NCBI GenBank assembly: GCA_034436155.1
Contig: DAOTVP010000010.1
Location: 291,859 to 355,858, forward strand
From: GCA-2794515 sp034436155
GTDB lineage: Bacteria; Chloroflexota; Anaerolineae; Aggregatilineales; Phototrophicaceae
Direction: 5' to 3'
DNA length: 64,000 nt
Made by a program: the position numbers and the translations under genes. Each line of letters opens with the position of its first letter. Position 1 is the first letter of the stretch. The notes under the pieces are model-generated. The model was not told the DNA's origin and did not search any database. It was given only the letters and a program-made list of their open reading frames with translations. Below are positions 52,768 through 60,825 of the stretch, piece after piece.

Positions 52768-52869
52768 TTTGTTGTATACTCCTCCTTGCTTGTGTATGAA
52801 TATGCCTAGAGTGAATCAGGCAAACGGGGTTAGTGTAGTCCTATCTGAACGATGTGGATAGGGAGAATA

Positions 52870-53211
52870 TCATCCTTGCGATTGCATTTCTTTTTGTAAC
52901 CCTTTTTGAGCATTCTCTGCCACTTCTTGAGGATTAAAGGCTTGCATGATCGCCACATTCAACATCCGCACACGCACCCCCTCGGCGATTTCGACAATCG
53001 TAATGCCTGTTTCGGGATTTACATCGACCACTTTGCCGATAATCCCGCCATAAGTGATCACTTCATCGTTCTCGGCGAGCGTACTCACAAATTTTTGACG
53101 CTTTGAAAAATCGCGTTGTTTAGGAAATGTCACCATAGACCACCACGCACCTAACCCCAATAACATCACAAACGCTAACAATGCAAACTCACCCATTCTA
53201 TCACTCCTCAT
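52870..53211 (-). CDS. yajC: Preprotein translocase subunit YajC
   Basis: 113 residues with one N-terminal membrane helix (about 8-25) and the YajC pattern: FVSTLAENDEVITYGGIIGKV, then VEIAEGVRVRMLNVAIMQ. It associates with SecDF. GAGGAG precedes ATG 53211. The first gene of yajC-secD-secF; an insertion element lies only 25 bp upstream of its start. Confidence 0.93.
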   Translation of the reverse strand: MRSDRMGEFALLAFVMLLGLGAWWSMVTFPKQRDFSKRQKFVSTLAENDEVITYGGIIGKVVDVNPETGITIVEIAEGVRVRMLNVAIMQAFNPQEVAENAQKGLQKEMQSQG

Positions 53212-53235
53212 CTTTTATCAAAAAACACCGTAAGA

Positions 53236-53256
53236 CCCCTCGCTTTAGCGATGGGG
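53236..53256. repeat. Left-end hairpin of the tnpB element
   Basis: CCCC-TCGC-TTTA-GCGA-TGGGG: an 8-bp stem with a bulged T and a TTTA tetraloop. If yajC is transcribed from the TATAAT at 53259-53264, this hairpin lies in its leader RNA. Confidence 0.7.
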
Positions 53257-53258
53257 AT

Positions 53259-53264
53259 ATTATA
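53259..53264 (-). promoter_or_regulatory. Putative -10 box of yajC next to the element end
   Basis: Minus strand TATAAT in the context CTTATAATATCC, with a weak TTAAGT -35 at 17 bp. It lies three bases outside the left-end hairpin, so the promoter may belong to the element or span the junction. Confidence 0.45.
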
Positions 53265-53292
53265 AGGCACTGGTAAATTGTACTTAAAAATG

Positions 53293-53301
53293 TGCTAGAA
53301 T
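53293..53301 (+). promoter_or_regulatory. Putative extended -10 box of tnpB
   Basis: TGCTAGAAT (TGn plus TAGAAT) lies about 40 bp before the ATG of tnpB. Confidence 0.45.
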
Positions 53302-53340
53302 AAAAACCATATTTAGTCGATAGTAAAAAAGTGGAATAGA

Positions 53341-54690
53341 TTGATGCCCAATCTGGTCGAGGTGCGGAAAACCTACAAATACCGCTTGTATCGCAACAAC
53401 AAGGTGGATGGTTCACTTCACCACCAAATCAATGTTGCGGGTATCATCTGGAATCACGCCCTCGCCCTGCAAAAGCGGTATTACAAACTCACTCGCAAAT
53501 ACATCCCGTTGGATGTCATGAAAAAACACATCGCAAAATTGCGGAAGCGTTGCCCACAATATGCCTACTGGAAAGATTTGGGGTCACAAGCGGTTCAGGA
53601 AATCCTTGAGCGTCTGGATAAGGCGTATGCTCGTTTTTTCAACAAGAAAGGCGGATTGCCCCGCTTCAAAAAGGTCAAGAAATTCAAATCTTTCATCCTG
53701 AAACAAGCGGGATGGGACTTGCTTGACGAACAAGAGGGCAAAAAGTATCGCAAAATCCGCATTGGCAAGAACATATACACATTTGTTTACCATCGCCCGC
53801 TCAATGGCGAGATAAAAACAGTCGCCATTAAGCGAGATGCAACGGGGCGGTTGTGGTTGTGTTTCAGTGTCATCGAGAAAATGGTCATCCCAGAAAAAAT
53901 CAGCACGGATAAAATCGGCGGTTTCGATTTTGGGTTGATACATTTCTTGACGACCAATGAAGGCGCGACCATCGAATCGCCACAGTATTACAAGCGAGAC
54001 CTATCTCATTTACGCGCCATTCAAAGTCGCGTTTCGCGTAAGGTCCAGGGAAGCAACAATCACAAAGCAGGAATGTGGCATATCAATCGCCATCATATCC
54101 GTATAGCCGATAATCGCTTAGATTTTCATTTCCAACTGGCTCATCATTTATGTGACCAGTATGATGTGATGGTTTTCGAGGACTTAAATCTCGATGCGAT
54201 AAAACGGCTTTGGGGACGAAAAATAAGCGATTTAGGATTTGCTCAGTTTGTGAAGGTGTTGGATTGGGTTGCCTTCAAGCGGGGCAAGCGTGTTGTGAAG
54301 ATAAACCGTTGGGAGCGTACAACGGGCAAATGTAGCAATTGCGGTCATACGCAAAAGTTAGACCTACCTGACCGCGTTTTTCAGTGCCAGAATTGTGGAC
54401 ACACTTGCGACTTAGCGAGGCTGTTGGCGTTAACGGCAGAAGCCCCTGCCTTTAGGCATGGGGAGTATGTCACTTGCTTGATTAATTGCAGACTTGCTTC
54501 TAAAATAGCACCAATTATACACGCCGATAGGATGGCATGGCAGAACCATTCATGTCATTCGGAACAAGAAAAGGCAAAAAAACATGAAAACACTTTTGAG
54601 ACTATTCAGCCTCATCGCACTTTCATTGTTGACACTCTGGAACACCTCCCCCGCCCCTGTCAGCGCGGGTCAATACCTCCTCACCAATAA
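53341..54690 (+). CDS. tnpB: TnpB family RNA-guided nuclease homologue, C-terminus damaged
   Basis: 449 codons. The TnpB N-terminal part is intact (YKYRLYRN, NHALALQKRYY), with RuvC-I GFDFGL (Asp196), RuvC-II VFEDLNL (Glu280), and the zinc finger CSNCG (331-335) / CQNCG (349-353). Then HTCD (Asp357) runs straight into LARLLALTAEAP where DRDxNAAxNI is expected, so the RuvC-III motif is missing or cut after its first Asp. The frame reads on through the right-end hairpin and beyond into flanking DNA, overlapping the next gene; the last about 80 residues are not TnpB. Likely an internal deletion of a few dozen bases removed the motif and stop. Probably an inactive nuclease, though RNA binding could persist. 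Confidence 0.85.
   Translation: MMPNLVEVRKTYKYRLYRNNKVDGSLHHQINVAGIIWNHALALQKRYYKLTRKYIPLDVMKKHIAKLRKRCPQYAYWKDLGSQAVQEILERLDKAYARFFNKKGGLPRFKKVKKFKSFILKQAGWDLLDEQEGKKYRKIRIGKNIYTFVYHRPLNGEIKTVAIKRDATGRLWLCFSVIEKMVIPEKISTDKIGGFDFGLIHFLTTNEGATIESPQYYKRDLSHLRAIQSRVSRKVQGSNNHKAGMWHINRHHIRIADNRLDFHFQLAHHLCDQYDVMVFEDLNLDAIKRLWGRKISDLGFAQFVKVLDWVAFKRGKRVVKINRWERTTGKCSNCGHTQKLDLPDRVFQCQNCGHTCDLARLLALTAEAPAFRHGEYVTCLINCRLASKIAPIIHADRMAWQNHSCHSEQEKAKKHENTFETIQPHRTFIVDTLEHLPRPCQRGSIPPHQ
54443..54463. repeat. Right-end hairpin of the tnpB element (expected 3' part of an omega RNA)
   Basis: CCCC-TGCC-TTTA-GGCA-TGGGG, matching the left-end hairpin in layout. In IS200/IS605 elements the guide (omega) RNA covers this end and reads into the flank, here starting about AGTATGTCAC. 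Whether an RNA is made is unknown. Confidence 0.65.
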
Positions 54691-55672
54691 TGGTGATGGA
54701 TTTAAGACATGGACGATTGTTGGCGAATCCACCCTCGTCATGAATGGGTTTGATTTACCCACTTTTGGGCTTACCCCACCCGTCACCATAGATACCGTGC
54801 GAATGTCTGTCGCACAACCGGTACCCGGTCAAGCCGTTGAAGCTGTGATTTATCAAGATTTTAATGGCGGCAATCCGCAAGATGCCGTCTTAGTCACACG
54901 GCAAACCTTTTTCATCACTGATTCAGGTGTGTTTATTGGGCGGTTATCTGCCCCTGTGACCATCACCGCGCCTGTGGTGTGGGTTGGATTTTACATGCCC
55001 GTAGGGTTTAAATTCAGAGGTGATTTATCGGGTACATCCGTCCTCACCTATTGGGCATGGACACCCAACGGCACATTCGATCTGAGCAATCTGCGTAGCC
55101 CTGCGGTTTTCGGACCGGGCGATGGTTCTGCACCTGTCAATCTCAATATGGCGGGCATCGCACGCATCACCGCAGAAATCACACCGTCCAATAATCAAGT
55201 ACCCAGGGGGTTAAATCCAGTGAGCGCCGTCAACACGGGAACAACGTCGCTCTCGACCCAAATCATCGGCAGTTCCACCACCAATTTAAGCCCGATGGTA
55301 CAATATACCAGTTGTCCGGGCGTATATTATGATACAGGCGATACATCTGTGAATTATCAAGGTGGGGTACAAGTTTTCTGTAGCACTGTTTATACCCATT
55401 TTGTCATCCCTGCGCCTGCTGGTTTTGCACAACGCGGGCTACTGCATGATATTTCACTCTATGGGCTACCACCTGAAAATCAATCGCCATTACCCTTCCC
55501 AATTACCCATTGTATTCGTCCATTAGCCCTTGATACCACAACGGCTGTGATTGGCGTTGCTTATGGCACGCCACGCCAATGGGTCATCTTACCGAGTGTA
55601 CGCTTTAATGATCTGGTGTGTGCCGAAATGCGCCACATCGGATTTATCTCTTACTTTGTGCCACAACGTTAA
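54584..55672 (+). CDS. Secreted protein of unknown function
   Basis: 362 residues with a clear Sec signal peptide (MKTLLRLFSLIALSLLTLW, cleavage after VSA near residue 28). The mature part is rich in beta-type sequence, Thr, Pro and Gly; motifs such as TIDTVRMSVAQPVPGQAVEAVIYQDFNGG resemble jelly-roll or PEP-CTERM-like beta domains, but no family was recognised. Two pairs of cysteines lie in the C-terminal half. The start region overlaps the read-through tail of tnpB. The next gene starts 11 bp downstream. Confidence 0.8.
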   Translation: MKTLLRLFSLIALSLLTLWNTSPAPVSAGQYLLTNNGDGFKTWTIVGESTLVMNGFDLPTFGLTPPVTIDTVRMSVAQPVPGQAVEAVIYQDFNGGNPQDAVLVTRQTFFITDSGVFIGRLSAPVTITAPVVWVGFYMPVGFKFRGDLSGTSVLTYWAWTPNGTFDLSNLRSPAVFGPGDGSAPVNLNMAGIARITAEITPSNNQVPRGLNPVSAVNTGTTSLSTQIIGSSTTNLSPMVQYTSCPGVYYDTGDTSVNYQGGVQVFCSTVYTHFVIPAPAGFAQRGLLHDISLYGLPPENQSPLPFPITHCIRPLALDTTTAVIGVAYGTPRQWVILPSVRFNDLVCAEMRHIGFISYFVPQR

Positions 55673-55683
55673 AGGATGTCTAC

Positions 55684-56439
55684 ATGCGTATTGTCGCTAA
55701 TGATAAGCTGATTAGACGCAACAGAAAAACAGCCACATGGCTGTTTTTCTTCAGTTTAGTCGTTTTATTATTCGGTTTTTTTGTCGCCAATGCCCCGCTA
55801 TTCGGCATGGGCGATGCAGAAGATTTGAGTTCGCAATTGTATCTATTGGGGATGCCGTTGGTACTCATCATCGGGTTCACATCCACCATGATTTCGGTTC
55901 GACTAACCAATTTATGGATTCGTCAACCACGCCCAGAGATGATTATCACCGAAGCCCTCAAAGGGGCGGTGAATAAAAATTCGGCGTTGTATCATTATCT
56001 CCACTTCCCCGCCCGTCATGTATTGATTGCCCCGCAAGGCGTATTCGTGCTGATTACCCGCTTTCAAGATGGCAAAATTACGGTTAAGGGCAAAAGGTGG
56101 CGCGTGAATAAGGGACCCATCGGCGCATTATTCACGCTATTTCGGCTAGATGGCATTGGCAATCCCAATTTAGATGCCGACCAGGCGGTGAGCTATATTC
56201 GTTACCTCATCAAAGATTATGATGAAACAATCCCCGTCAACCCGATTGTGGTCTTCGTAGACCCGCGTGTCAAATTGACCATCGAAGAACCAGTTATTCC
56301 CGTTGTTCATGCCGATAGCAAACTCAAACCCAATCTGCGTGATTACATCAAGAGTTTACCCGAATTACCACAATTGTCTGGCAAAGCACTGGAAGATTTT
56401 GTAACAGAATTTGAACGAGCAACCACCAACGACTCATAA
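55684..56439 (+). CDS. Membrane protein with NERD-like domain
   Basis: 251 residues from ATG 55684 (AAAGGATG upstream; an ORF start at 55618 inside the previous gene is rejected). Two N-terminal membrane helices (about 17-40 and 56-80) precede a cytoplasmic domain with HYLHFPARHVLIAPQGVFVLITRFQDGKI, resembling the core of NERD (nuclease-related) domains, where a G-x-F-V-I-x-T-K strand carries the active site; here the lysine is replaced (ITRFQ), so nuclease activity is doubtful. It is probably cotranscribed with the secreted protein gene. Confidence 0.65.
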   Translation: MRIVANDKLIRRNRKTATWLFFFSLVVLLFGFFVANAPLFGMGDAEDLSSQLYLLGMPLVLIIGFTSTMISVRLTNLWIRQPRPEMIITEALKGAVNKNSALYHYLHFPARHVLIAPQGVFVLITRFQDGKITVKGKRWRVNKGPIGALFTLFRLDGIGNPNLDADQAVSYIRYLIKDYDETIPVNPIVVFVDPRVKLTIEEPVIPVVHADSKLKPNLRDYIKSLPELPQLSGKALEDFVTEFERATTNDS

Positions 56440-56440
56440 A

Positions 56441-56464
56441 AATGGGCGGAAAAATCCGCCCATT
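56441..56464. terminator. Bidirectional-type hairpin between convergent genes
   Basis: A perfect 10-bp stem AATGGGCGGA / TCCGCCCATT with an AAAA loop lies between the NERD-like and SPFH genes. T tracts are short. Confidence 0.65.
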
Positions 56465-56469
56465 GATAT

Positions 56470-57597
56470 TTAACCCATACTATCGAGTCGCTGTTGCCAT
56501 TTATCGACTAATTTTTGATATGTCGCCTCGCTAATTTCTCCACTCATCAATTTTGCATCCAGATTATCAATCAGCGCCTGAATCTCTTCTTTGGTCTGTG
56601 GATTGCCCGATGGAGTTGGTGCAGGTGTAGATGTCGGTTGCGGTTGATTTTGATTATTCATCATCATCATTTGATTCATCATTTGTTGCATCATCATCTG
56701 TTGTTGTTGCAATTGTTGTTGCAAAGCATTCACTTCGGCACTCTGACCACCACCAGAACCGCCCATACCGCCCATTTGACCCGCCAATTGCTGACCCAGC
56801 CCAAATCCAATACCCGCAGAGGCGAGGTTGCCACCGCTCTCATTGCTTGCCGCCGCCATGCCAATATCCATGCGTTTTTGCATTTCGTAGATTTCTTTCC
56901 AGACATCCAACGGCACAATATCGCGCATTTCTTCGATGGGCATCGTCACTGTATCGAACGGATTCGCTTCGAGACCATGAATTTTCATCCCGACTTCGGC
57001 GAATTTTTCGTTGACCTTGACCAACATCGCCCCTTCGATTTCTTCGAGAATGCCATTGGCTTCGAGCAAATCTTGTGCGCCAGATTTTAATAAGAGATTA
57101 TTAATCTCACCGAGCAACATGGTTTGGATGCGGTCTTTAATATCACGCATGGTCGTCAGTGGGCGGTTAATGGCATATTTCTTCAGGAACATCATCGGGT
57201 CAGTTATCGAAATATCCATCACGCCATGCGTACGGAGCAATGTGATGCCCAAGCCCGTATTCGTGCGGAGGTAAATCGGTTTAGATGTCCCCCAACCAAC
57301 TTGAGGCATATTTCGCAGGTTGATAAAATATACATACGCCGTGAATGGTGTCCGCCCACTGGTGGCTAAACCGATAATGCTAGATAAAATCGGCAAGTTG
57401 GCAGTAGATAAGGTGTGCCGTCCAGGTCCGAAGACATCCAAAGCCTGCCCTGCCCGCACAAATACCGCCGCTTGGCTTTCGTTGACAATCAATTGCGACC
57501 CAAACCGAAAATCGCCTTCACGGTCTTGTGGCTCGCGCCAGACCAATTCATCATCGGCGACATTTACATGGTCAATTACATCAATAATACGAGGCAT
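56470..57597 (-). CDS. SPFH/Band 7 protein with C-terminal SHOCT domain
   Basis: 375 residues. Residues about 15-230 are an SPFH (stomatin/prohibitin/flotillin-like) domain of the YdjI/virion-core-like type (LVWREPQDREGDFRFGSQLIV, ESQAAVFVRAGQALDVFGPGRHTL). A Gly-rich stretch and a Gln/Met-rich linker (about 290-335) lead to a SHOCT motif (IQALIDNLDAKLMSGEISEATYQ, about 340-370). No N-terminal membrane helix. It is the last gene of a unit with DUF2207, a zinc-ribbon membrane protein and a coiled-coil protein, a set resembling ydjFGHI of Bacillus subtilis. Confidence 0.9.
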   Translation of the reverse strand: MPRIIDVIDHVNVADDELVWREPQDREGDFRFGSQLIVNESQAAVFVRAGQALDVFGPGRHTLSTANLPILSSIIGLATSGRTPFTAYVYFINLRNMPQVGWGTSKPIYLRTNTGLGITLLRTHGVMDISITDPMMFLKKYAINRPLTTMRDIKDRIQTMLLGEINNLLLKSGAQDLLEANGILEEIEGAMLVKVNEKFAEVGMKIHGLEANPFDTVTMPIEEMRDIVPLDVWKEIYEMQKRMDIGMAAASNESGGNLASAGIGFGLGQQLAGQMGGMGGSGGGQSAEVNALQQQLQQQQMMMQQMMNQMMMMNNQNQPQPTSTPAPTPSGNPQTKEEIQALIDNLDAKLMSGEISEATYQKLVDKWQQRLDSMG

Positions 57598-57611
57598 CAG
57601 TTAATCTCCTT

Positions 57612-58145
57612 TTATAGGGTTTTGCTCAAATTCGTCAACACTTCATCACGCAAGTCATAAGCATCTATCGCTTCTGAGGCGAGGGTTTCTAAATCCCAAA
57701 TGACCTGCTCCAAATTTTCTTTGTTAAGGATGGCTTGTTCAAGCGCGTCTAACGCCACATCAAATTTATCGGCGTAGCCAATTTGCGCCTCATCAAACGC
57801 ATAAATCCGTTCAAGTTCTTCTGCACCGATTTTCATCTGCGCCCACATCCCCGAATAACCAGGGGCTTCTGTGGCAATTTTATCGCGGAATAATTGCATT
57901 TTGCCTTTTGCAGAGCGCGTACGTGGCATATACGACATGCCACCTTGCATATCGAGCAATAATTTTTCGAGGCGCACCAAACGGGCTATACGCTTGTCGA
58001 GTTCGCCTGTGATATATTCGCGCACCATCCTATCGGCAGTACGGCGGGCTTGCTTATCTTGATACCCCTTAAAACCAGGCAACCGTGCAACAAGTTTCTC
58101 GAATGCCCCACGTTGGCTCACAATTTTTTCGTATAAATCAGACAT
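57612..58145 (-). CDS. Helical/coiled-coil protein of the SPFH operon
   Basis: 177 residues, all helical in pattern and rich in charge (QARRTADRMVREYITGELDKRI, EDLEQ-type heptads near the C-terminus), without a signal or membrane helix. No family was recognised. It occupies the place that PspA-like YdjF has in the Bacillus ydjFGHI operon, but it lacks the clear PspA/Vipp1 helix length (about 220 residues) and motif. It starts 15 bp after the upstream gene and ends 14 bp before the SPFH gene. Confidence 0.8.
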   Translation of the reverse strand: MSDLYEKIVSQRGAFEKLVARLPGFKGYQDKQARRTADRMVREYITGELDKRIARLVRLEKLLLDMQGGMSYMPRTRSAKGKMQLFRDKIATEAPGYSGMWAQMKIGAEELERIYAFDEAQIGYADKFDVALDALEQAILNKENLEQVIWDLETLASEAIDAYDLRDEVLTNLSKTL

Positions 58146-58160
58146 TAGCTCAAATCCCTC

Positions 58161-58679
58161 TCAACTCAAAAAATACTCTGTGCCACAATATGGACACTGA
58201 ACTGTACCTTTACCCACCAATTGAATATCGCCACCGCAATTTTTACATTTTTGCAGGTTACGCAATTGTTGAGCATCCGCAGAAAAAAGTCGTCCATCTT
58301 TCCAATTCACATATCCGCTAAAGACTTGTAGCCCGACCAATTGATGCACCATATCGCGCACCATATCCACTTTGACCCCCATCTCGATGGCGACCTCATT
58401 CACACCAACTTCGCCGCGGCTTTTGACAATATCTAATAATTGGCGTTGTTTTTGCATGATGGATTCTTGTTCGGCTTCTTGCCCACCTTTGGTATACAAG
58501 AAAAATCCAAACCCCATCAACGGCGCAACGATGATGAATACAATACCCGCGCCGAGTATCGTCCCGCCCATCGTAGCTTCGGGTTGAGATGACCGTACCG
58601 CGAGGAATAATCCCGCAATTGCCGCAATCCCTAACCCAATCACCATTAAAATGATGCCTATTAAGCGTCCTTGATTCAT
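58161..58679 (-). CDS. Membrane protein with winged-helix-like and zinc-ribbon domains
   Basis: 172 residues. Two N-terminal membrane helices (about 6-27 and 39-62), then a helical segment IMQKQRQLLDIVKSRGEVGVNEVAIEMGV that reads like a winged helix or PCI-type domain, and a C-terminal zinc ribbon CKNCGG... to CPYCGTEYF. The zinc ribbon is probably cytoplasmic. Similar short zinc-ribbon membrane proteins occur in SPFH operons (compare YdjG). Function unknown; it may bridge DUF2207 and SPFH proteins. Confidence 0.8.
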   Translation of the reverse strand: MNQGRLIGIILMVIGLGIAAIAGLFLAVRSSQPEATMGGTILGAGIVFIIVAPLMGFGFFLYTKGGQEAEQESIMQKQRQLLDIVKSRGEVGVNEVAIEMGVKVDMVRDMVHQLVGLQVFSGYVNWKDGRLFSADAQQLRNLQKCKNCGGDIQLVGKGTVQCPYCGTEYFLS

Positions 58680-58706
58680 TGAAAAAATCCTCTCGTCTGA
58701 TATGTA

Positions 58707-60635
58707 TCAACCAAATCCAGAAGAACCGCCACCACTAAATCCACCACCGCTAAATCCACCCCCGCTCCAACTTGAGCCACCACTCGACCAACTGCCACTT
58801 GACCCACTCGATGAGCTCTGTGGACGACTAGAAAAAGCCTTTGCCGCCGATTCGAGCATGTTGGATAAACCCGTAGAAAGCGATTCTAATCCAGATGATA
58901 AGCCACCTGCTAAATCATCCAAACCGCCACCACCAGCCCGCGCCAAATCACCAGGCAACACATCGCCCGCACGCGGGAGGGGTGTCCCTGCCTGATATCC
59001 TCGACTATAATAGCCACCACAATAGGTTGGATAATACCAAATCGGCGCGGGGACATTATCCAATTGACTAAAACGGCGTATCCATGAACGATCTATACCA
59101 AATGCAACCGCATACGGCAAATAGGTTTCAAATTTATCTGCAACCATGCCTGCTTCGGCATAACGGTCTAAATTTTGCAAGTAACGCCGAAATGCGTCCC
59201 ACTTTGCCGCCTCTTCTGCGCCGATTTGCGTTTTGCGGGGCATAAAGTTGCCCCCTATCATAAAGACTAATGCGCCCACAAATAGCGCGGCGGGAAAGCA
59301 AAAAAAGGTGGCGGTATATTCAGAAATGACTAAAATGCCCAATACCAACATGCCTATCGCAAAGAGCAACAGCCCGCCACCAAACCCACCAGAATATACA
59401 TTGCGGATGGTATTGGGATTGGCAACCACCAATTTCCGATTGACCAATTCTTCATACAAATCGCGTTGTAATTCAGGGATATATTGATAAAACTTGTTCT
59501 GAAGCGACTTCATCGGTTTTTCGAGTTTACGCCCAAAAATCCGTTTGACAATCGCTTTTTCGTAAGACAATAAATCATCAATGGGTTTATCGGTGCGCTT
59601 AAAGGTAATTTCACCTGCCATAGGCAACCCAAATAAACCCTTACCCTTGTTTTCCTCAATGACGATATAACCCCGCCGTGCTAAATCTATCACGGTCGAT
59701 AGCACATCGCGCAAATCTGCCCGTTCATCGACCAATGTCCCGACTAACGCAGGCGGTAGATCGCTGGGCGGTTCAGATAAATATTCTGGCACAAGCCCAA
59801 CTTTGGGGTCTTTACCTTTGGTATACCACAAGGCGTACATCGCTAGTGGTGCAGAGATGACCACCAGCAACGACAATCCAATGATACCTAAATCGATAAT
59901 CGGTTTCTGATTTTCTTCAAAATCGCGCCGACTATCAAAGCTATCTTGCCACGCCGCTTTTCGGGCATTCGGATCATGTGGATATTGCACCCGTATATCA
60001 AAAAAATCATGTGCGCCCACCCCATTACGCGATGTTGCCTGCACGAGGGTGGTATTCACACGAATATCAGAAGTCGCGCCATACGTGACAATCGGATCTA
60101 CTCCTTCTCTGGGCGCATATCCCAACGGCAAGCGTACCGTCACAATACTACTACTGACGGGGAAGCCAAATTTTTCTTCTGGGATGGCACGCCACGAAAT
60201 TTGATCGCCGCCATCATAAACCCGAATCGCACCATGAACTTGATATTCGATGACAAATACTTGAGAAGCATTGGTGATTGTCCGATTGAAATAATAAACA
60301 ACCGATAATCCTTCCTCAACCCTCCGAACACAATAGGTACCAGGAACTTCGCCTAAACAACTTGACCGAAGTGCTACACCTGCTTCGGTCACACGGACGT
60401 TATCTATATTTTCGAGGTTATTCAGGGCTATCACCCGTGAGCCAAAACGAAATGTGCCAGAAAAGCGCACCTTGAGCGTCTCGCGGACATAAAAAGAATT
60501 GTTAGTGGTATCTACATCAAAAATATCTACATTCCACTCTTCGTATAATACCGACCTGCTTTGTGCAGAAGCGGGAAGACTTATACCCAACAAAACTGTG
60601 AGTATGAGGCATAAAACGACAATTTTTCGTTGCAT
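58707..60635 (-). CDS. DUF2207 membrane protein with Gly/Ser-rich C-terminus
   Basis: 642 residues: an N-terminal signal peptide (VLCLILTVLLGISLPASAQ), an extracytoplasmic DUF2207 beta domain (residues about 30-245, with YEEWNVDIFDVDTTNNSFYV and an internal pair of cysteines), a membrane helix (about 255-272), a cytoplasmic part with winged-helix-like LRDVLSTVIDLARRGYIVIEE, two helices (about 415-460), then a C-terminal half with SSWIRRFSQ and a very Gly/Ser-rich tail, as in many DUF2207 proteins. It is the first gene of the SPFH operon; an extended -10 box lies 55 bp upstream. Confidence 0.88.
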   Translation of the reverse strand: MQRKIVVLCLILTVLLGISLPASAQSRSVLYEEWNVDIFDVDTTNNSFYVRETLKVRFSGTFRFGSRVIALNNLENIDNVRVTEAGVALRSSCLGEVPGTYCVRRVEEGLSVVYYFNRTITNASQVFVIEYQVHGAIRVYDGGDQISWRAIPEEKFGFPVSSSIVTVRLPLGYAPREGVDPIVTYGATSDIRVNTTLVQATSRNGVGAHDFFDIRVQYPHDPNARKAAWQDSFDSRRDFEENQKPIIDLGIIGLSLLVVISAPLAMYALWYTKGKDPKVGLVPEYLSEPPSDLPPALVGTLVDERADLRDVLSTVIDLARRGYIVIEENKGKGLFGLPMAGEITFKRTDKPIDDLLSYEKAIVKRIFGRKLEKPMKSLQNKFYQYIPELQRDLYEELVNRKLVVANPNTIRNVYSGGFGGGLLLFAIGMLVLGILVISEYTATFFCFPAALFVGALVFMIGGNFMPRKTQIGAEEAAKWDAFRRYLQNLDRYAEAGMVADKFETYLPYAVAFGIDRSWIRRFSQLDNVPAPIWYYPTYCGGYYSRGYQAGTPLPRAGDVLPGDLARAGGGGLDDLAGGLSSGLESLSTGLSNMLESAAKAFSSRPQSSSSGSSGSWSSGGSSWSGGGFSGGGFSGGGSSGFG

Positions 60636-60689
60636 TGCTTATCTTATCCTTAAAGAAGGCACGCATATAAACCTTGCCAAACTGTGTCT

Positions 60690-60695
60690 ATTATA
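60690..60695 (-). promoter_or_regulatory. Extended -10 box of the DUF2207-SPFH operon
   Basis: Minus strand ATGTTATAATAG fits TGnTATAAT. It lies about 55 bp before the DUF2207 start. Confidence 0.6.
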
Positions 60696-60825
60696 ACATG
60701 AGTTGCAAAAATGTGCTTTTATCAGCGAAATGAGTTATCATTTTGAGTGGCATAAAAGTGAATATGGGACTATCATTAACGATTAACGTGTTGAACCAAG
60801 TTCCGCAATTGAAGGAGCAGATATT

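Larger units (their letters stand above)
53236..54463 (+). mobile_element. tnpB-only IS200/IS605-type element, bounded by matched end hairpins
   Basis: The outer limits given are the left-end hairpin (53236-53256) and right-end hairpin (54443-54463); the true cleavage sites lie slightly outside and are not resolved. Both hairpins share the layout CCCC-4 nt-TTTA-4 nt-TGGGG, as expected for subterminal hairpins recognised by a Y1 transposase. No tnpA is inside, so the element is non-autonomous. It is inserted between yajC and a secreted-protein gene. Confidence 0.75.

Noticed and set aside
53341..54690. Complete, active TnpB of 449 residues
   Set aside because: The RuvC-III motif is missing, and the C-terminal part lies beyond the element's right-end hairpin.
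58707..58960. Pro-rich frame on the plus strand over the DUF2207 tail, or a tandem DNA repeat
   Set aside because: It is the complement of the Gly/Ser-rich low-complexity tail; the repeat is at protein level.
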